A stretch of DNA of 8,592 nucleotides, taken from contig CALJLC010000089.1 in assembly GCA_937982605.1 (NCBI GenBank), positions 1 to 8,592 on the forward strand, given 5' to 3'. A program made the position numbers and the translations under genes. This document shows positions 6,592 to 8,592 of the stretch, piece after piece (the stretch's first letter is position 1; each line of letters starts with the position of its first letter). The notes below the pieces were generated by a model that saw nothing but the letters and a program-made list of their open reading frames with translations, had not been told where the DNA came from and searched no databases. This DNA is from an uncultured Gemmatimonadales bacterium. Its GTDB lineage: Bacteria; Gemmatimonadota; Gemmatimonadetes; Longimicrobiales; Gaopeijiaceae.

Positions 6592-7383
6592 TCAGGGGAG
6601 GGCACGCGCGGCGTAGGTGGCCGGCGACTCCCCGAGCAGCGAGCGGAACTCGCGCACGAGGTGCGGCTGATCGGTGAAGCCACAGCGCGCGGCCACGTCC
6701 GTCCACTTCGGCGCCGTCCGGGACGCCTCGAGGGCCCGGAAGATCCGGTGGATCCGGGCGATACGCTTCGGTGACAGGCCCACCTCCGCGCGCGCCCGGG
6801 CCCGGAGCGTGCGCGGCGCGATGCCCAACGCCCGGGCCAGGTCGCCGACGGCGGTACACCGACCGGCCGGCTCCGAGCGTAGGGCCCGCGCCACCCACGA
6901 GACCTCCGCCGCCCGACGGGCGCGCCCGTCGACGAAGCGCAGGAGGACCGCGCGCACCGCTTCGGGACCGGCGACGGCCGCCTCGGCGACCTCCCCGTCG
7001 AGCGACGCGGCCGGCCCCCGCCACACCTCCGCCGCGTCCACCGCACGGTCGGTGAGCTCGTCGGCGGGCAGGCCCGAGAGGGCGGCGAGCGAGCCCGGAC
7101 GGAGGCGCACGCCCACGCTCCACGCCCGTGCGCTGACGTCGGTCTCGATCGCCCGGGTGCGGGCGCCGACGAGAGCCACCCGCCCCGCACGGAGCCCCTC
7201 CCCGTCGTGCTCCAGGTGGACGAGGAGGTGCGGAGCCACGTCCGGAAGGACCTTCCAGTTCGTGCGTCGGAGCTCCCGGAAGTCGACGACCGTGGCGTGC
7301 TCGACCCAGGGTCCGCTCGGGCCCCGGACCGTGTACACCCGAGCCCCGAGCGCCCCCCGCCCTGCCTCGTCCAGCGTGACCAC
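6592..7383 (-). CDS. AraC-family transcriptional regulator
   Basis: A 263-residue regulator. The C-terminal third is an AraC-type double helix-turn-helix. The first HTH is around 178-199 (VGDLARALGIAPRTLRARAR). The second is around 227-250 (WTDVAARCGFTDQPHLVREF), followed by RSLLGESPATYAAR, the family's usual ending. The N-terminal domain (about 1-165) includes VRLRPGSLAALSGLPADELTDR (92-113), resembling the DUF6597-type domain of many AraC regulators in high-GC bacteria. That domain is thought to bind a small ligand, but the ligand here is unknown. The start is GTG at 7383, supported by GGAGGAG 6 nt upstream. A candidate promoter lies in the 101-nt gap before it. It may control itself, the downstream HExxH lipoprotein, or the DUF885 gene; no binding site can be named from sequence alone. 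Confidence 0.92.
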   Translation of the reverse strand: MVTLDEAGRGALGARVYTVRGPSGPWVEHATVVDFRELRRTNWKVLPDVAPHLLVHLEHDGEGLRAGRVALVGARTRAIETDVSARAWSVGVRLRPGSLAALSGLPADELTDRAVDAAEVWRGPAASLDGEVAEAAVAGPEAVRAVLLRFVDGRARRAAEVSWVARALRSEPAGRCTAVGDLARALGIAPRTLRARARAEVGLSPKRIARIHRIFRALEASRTAPKWTDVAARCGFTDQPHLVREFRSLLGESPATYAARALP

Positions 7384-7389
7384 CTCGTT

Positions 7390-7396
7390 CTCCTCC
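7390..7396 (-). promoter_or_regulatory. Shine-Dalgarno supporting the GTG start of the AraC gene
   Basis: GGAGGAG on the minus strand, 6 nt before the GTG at 7383. It supports a non-ATG start for the regulator. Confidence 0.65.
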
Positions 7397-7421
7397 CCGC
7401 CCGTCGCCGGGCTCAGTCGCT

Positions 7422-7438
7422 CGCGGGCGCCTCCCGCG
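7422..7438. repeat. Short inverted repeat in the AraC gene leader
   Basis: CGCGGG (7422-7427) and CCCGCG (7433-7438) pair around a 5-nt loop. It lies between the candidate promoter and the Shine-Dalgarno of the AraC gene, so it would be a hairpin in the 5' leader. It may affect translation or be chance. Confidence 0.25.
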
Positions 7439-7455
7439 GGTCGAGCCTCGTCTCA

Positions 7456-7484
7456 AGCATACTCCAGGCCTTCGACGGTGCCAG
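7456..7484 (-). promoter_or_regulatory. Candidate promoter of the AraC gene
   Basis: On the minus strand CTGGCA (7479-7484) and TATGCT (7456-7461) are 17 nt apart, each matching four of six sigma-70 consensus bases. The implied start near 7449 gives a leader of about 65 nt before GTG at 7383. The -35 box lies directly beside the stop codon of the upstream gene (7485-7487). Confidence 0.4.
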
Positions 7485-7859
7485 TCACTCGGTCCGACGC
7501 GCGCGCTCGACCCACGCACGGATCACCGCCGCCCGGTCCTGTCCCCGCGCCACGTGCGGCAGCCGCACCTCGAGGCCGTCGTCGAGCTCCAGGGTGATTC
7601 CGCTGTGACGCCACGTCACGGCGTCGATGTGGCCCCGGAAGAGCCGCCGACGGCGGAAGGACCGGACGATCGTGATCTCCTCGCCCCGGATCGTGACCCG
7701 CGATCGCATCCGGTCCAGCGTGCCGAAGCCGAGCACCAGCGCCACGGCCGCGACCGTGAGCGTGACCGGATCGAGTCCCTGCTCGAGCAGGAGGAAGAGC
7801 GCGCCGCCACCGGTGACGAGCGCCAGCAGCGCCAGCGTCCCGGTGATCCACCGCGACAT
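7485..7859 (-). CDS. Small membrane protein with bacterial-PH-like domain
   Basis: A 124-residue protein with two hydrophobic segments (about 5-25 and 31-48) forming a hairpin. A soluble tail (about 52-122) of alternating strand-like pieces follows: RVTIRGEEITIVRSF, LFRGHIDAVTWRHSGITLEL, DGLEVRLPHV, then a helix, AAVIRAWVERARR. This layout resembles the small bacterial PH (bPH/DUF304-like) membrane proteins, but the match is by pattern only. The basic patch RRRRLFR (69-75) would face the membrane or nucleotide-rich surroundings. The start is uncertain. I chose ATG at 7859, whose product opens straight into the first membrane segment, with GGAGAG about 12 nt upstream. An in-frame GTG at 7913 would add 18 residues but has no ribosome site. 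Function is unknown. It lies 113 nt after the DinB gene and 101 nt before the AraC gene. Confidence 0.7.
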   Translation of the reverse strand: MSRWITGTLALLALVTGGGALFLLLEQGLDPVTLTVAAVALVLGFGTLDRMRSRVTIRGEEITIVRSFRRRRLFRGHIDAVTWRHSGITLELDDGLEVRLPHVARGQDRAAVIRAWVERARRTE

Positions 7860-7941
7860 GCGGAACGTGTGCTCTCCGGATCTCACGGGCTCTGGGGGGG
7901 TGGGGCCACGCACGGCGGGCCGGACGGGCGCCTTGCCCGCC

Positions 7942-7967
7942 CGACCCGCCGAAAAAGGTCCGGGTCG
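7942..7967 (-). terminator. Candidate transcript-end hairpin after the DinB-like gene
   Basis: CGACCCG (7942-7948) and CGGGTCG (7961-7967) form a 7-bp stem just past the stop at 7973. The only T-run (TTTTT on the transcribed strand) is in the 12-nt loop and not after the stem, so this is not a standard intrinsic terminator. A second small stem, CGGGC/GCCCG (7925-7939), follows. Confidence 0.35.
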
Positions 7968-7972
7968 AGCCG

Positions 7973-8488
7973 CTACATCGAGGAGGGCGGCACGATCCCG
8001 TTCAGGCGCATGTAGGTGACGAGGTTGCCGTAGTGCTCATAGTTGTGCGCCGAGTTGAACGCCAGGACGCCGCCGGCGGTGTTCGGGGCTCCGAAGAGCG
8101 AGACGGCGCGAGAGAGTCCGGCGTCGTTCGTCCGCGCGTAGACGCCGTCGCAGTACGCGAAGGCGGCCTGGAGCGCCTCGACGATCCCGGCCTTCGTGGT
8201 CCGCGTCTGCTCGAGGTTCTCCGAGTTCGGGCTCGACTCCCCGGCGGCGGACGAGCAGAAGGCGTACTGCGCGTTCGCGATGTGCCCGAGGAGCTCACCC
8301 ATCGAGCGGACCTCGTCGGTGGGACGGAAGGCGTACAGCTCCTCGTCGAGCATTTCCGCGGTCGCGATGATGTTCGTCTTCGTGATGTCGTGCAGGCCCT
8401 TCAGCGTCGACGTCACCGTCTGGGCGGAGGCGGCGACGGGCATCATGAGCGTCAGCGCCAGGGCGGCGAACAGCGTCTTGATCTTCAT
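7973..8488 (-). CDS. Exported DinB-family protein
   Basis: A 171-residue protein with a clear signal peptide: MKIKTLF, hydrophobic core, and a likely cut after ASA-Q at 22/23. No cysteine is at the cut site, so it should be soluble and exported. The mature part fits the DinB/YfiT-like four-helix fold with its three-histidine metal site: H69 in ELLGHIANAQ, and H148 and H152 in SAHNYEHYGNLVTYMR. The tail reads NGIVPPSS, common in DinB proteins. Family members bind a metal and some act as thiol-dependent transferases. The DNA-damage name is historical and an exported protein would not act on DNA. Two cysteines (C78 and C113) could form a disulphide. The ATG at 8488 starts a textbook signal peptide although its ribosome site is weak (GAGAG, about 13 nt away). 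It lies 61 nt after the tail of a permease gene and may be co-transcribed with it. Confidence 0.9.
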   Translation of the reverse strand: MKIKTLFAALALTLMMPVAASAQTVTSTLKGLHDITKTNIIATAEMLDEELYAFRPTDEVRSMGELLGHIANAQYAFCSSAAGESSPNSENLEQTRTTKAGIVEALQAAFAYCDGVYARTNDAGLSRAVSLFGAPNTAGGVLAFNSAHNYEHYGNLVTYMRLNGIVPPSSM

Positions 8489-8535
8489 CGTGGGGTCACT
8501 CTCGATCGGCGGGATACGGGGTTCGCGAGGGCCAC

Positions 8536-8564
8536 AAGGTAGCGCGCCGTCACCCCGCTCGCAG
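8536..8564 (-). promoter_or_regulatory. Weak candidate promoter of the DinB-like gene
   Basis: On the minus strand TACCTT (8536-8541) is a possible -10, with CTGCGA (8559-8564) 17 nt upstream as a poor -35. It overlaps the 3' end of the permease gene. Read-through from the permease is an equal alternative. Confidence 0.2.
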
Positions 8565-8592
8565 GGATTCGATCGGGTCCACCGCGGACGCC
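8550..8592 (-). CDS. C-terminal end of a second FtsX/MacB-type permease (partial)
   Basis: Only the last 13 codons and a TGA stop are inside the window, reading ASAVDPIESLRAG. This closely matches the usual end of MacB/FtsX-type permeases (small residues, V/LDP, then I/V-x-x-LR) and the tail of the permease ending at 1402 (ASGLDPVRALRDE). The body of the gene lies beyond the right edge. Because the tail is short the call rests on this motif and on the known tendency of such permeases to occur in several nearby copies. The gene would be upstream of, and in the same direction as, the DinB-like gene. Confidence 0.7.
   Translation of the reverse strand, partial: ASAVDPIESLRAG

Noticed and set aside
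5920..6774. A 284-codon plus-strand frame across the HExxH and AraC genes
   Set aside because: It shadows both genes. It has no domain, and its composition is typical of the antisense frames seen elsewhere in the window.
7894..7905. G-rich run as a possible G-quadruplex
   Set aside because: Only two G-runs (seven and four G) are present; four runs are needed for an intramolecular quadruplex.
8033..8542. A 169-codon plus-strand frame opposite the DinB-like gene
   Set aside because: The minus-strand gene has a signal peptide and the histidine triad. The plus frame has an Arg/Val/Glu/Gly-rich product without a domain.

Overview
The window is very GC-rich, and every gene I can support lies on the minus strand, so transcription runs from the right edge to the left. 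No RNA gene, mobile element, CRISPR array or plus-strand gene was found. The ~800-residue orphan FtsX/MacB-type permease (ADOP type), a second permease tail at the right edge, a secreted DinB protein and a DUF885 lipoprotein together suggest Gemmatimonadota or Acidobacteriota, with Gemmatimonadota my first guess. This is inference from gene content and base composition, since no marker gene is present.

In order of transcription: (1) the last 13 codons of an FtsX-family permease (8550-8592); (2) a signal-peptide-bearing DinB-like protein (7973-8488); (3) a small protein with two membrane segments and a bacterial-PH-like tail (7485-7859); (4) an AraC-type regulator (6592-7383); (5) a small lipoprotein with an HExxH zinc-site motif, of a family I do not recognise (5887-6501); (6) a DUF885 lipoprotein that appears to lack the family's HExxPGH motif (4051-5781); (7) an ADOP-type permease (1402-3822); (8) a LytS-type sensor histidine kinase (271-1398); (9) a response regulator cut by the left edge (1-278).

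The last three genes form a tight block. The kinase starts 3 nt after the permease stop, and the regulator start overlaps the kinase stop by 8 nt, so permease, sensor and regulator are probably one translationally coupled unit. The other genes are separated by 61-228 nt and may be independent units or a loosely packed operon. Weak promoter-like sequences lie before the AraC, DUF885 and DinB genes. A strong GC hairpin just after the DUF885 stop may end that transcript ahead of the permease block.

A cautious overall reading is a cell-envelope neighbourhood: an exporter or lipoprotein-release-type permease controlled by a membrane two-component system, beside exported or membrane-anchored proteins and a cytoplasmic AraC regulator. 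Nothing shows that all nine genes work together. The oddest points are the metallopeptidase-family protein without its metal motif next to a small HExxH lipoprotein, and the permease coupled to a sensor kinase with no ATPase in view. Very long plus-strand open frames (941, 912 and 284 codons) are antisense shadows of these genes.
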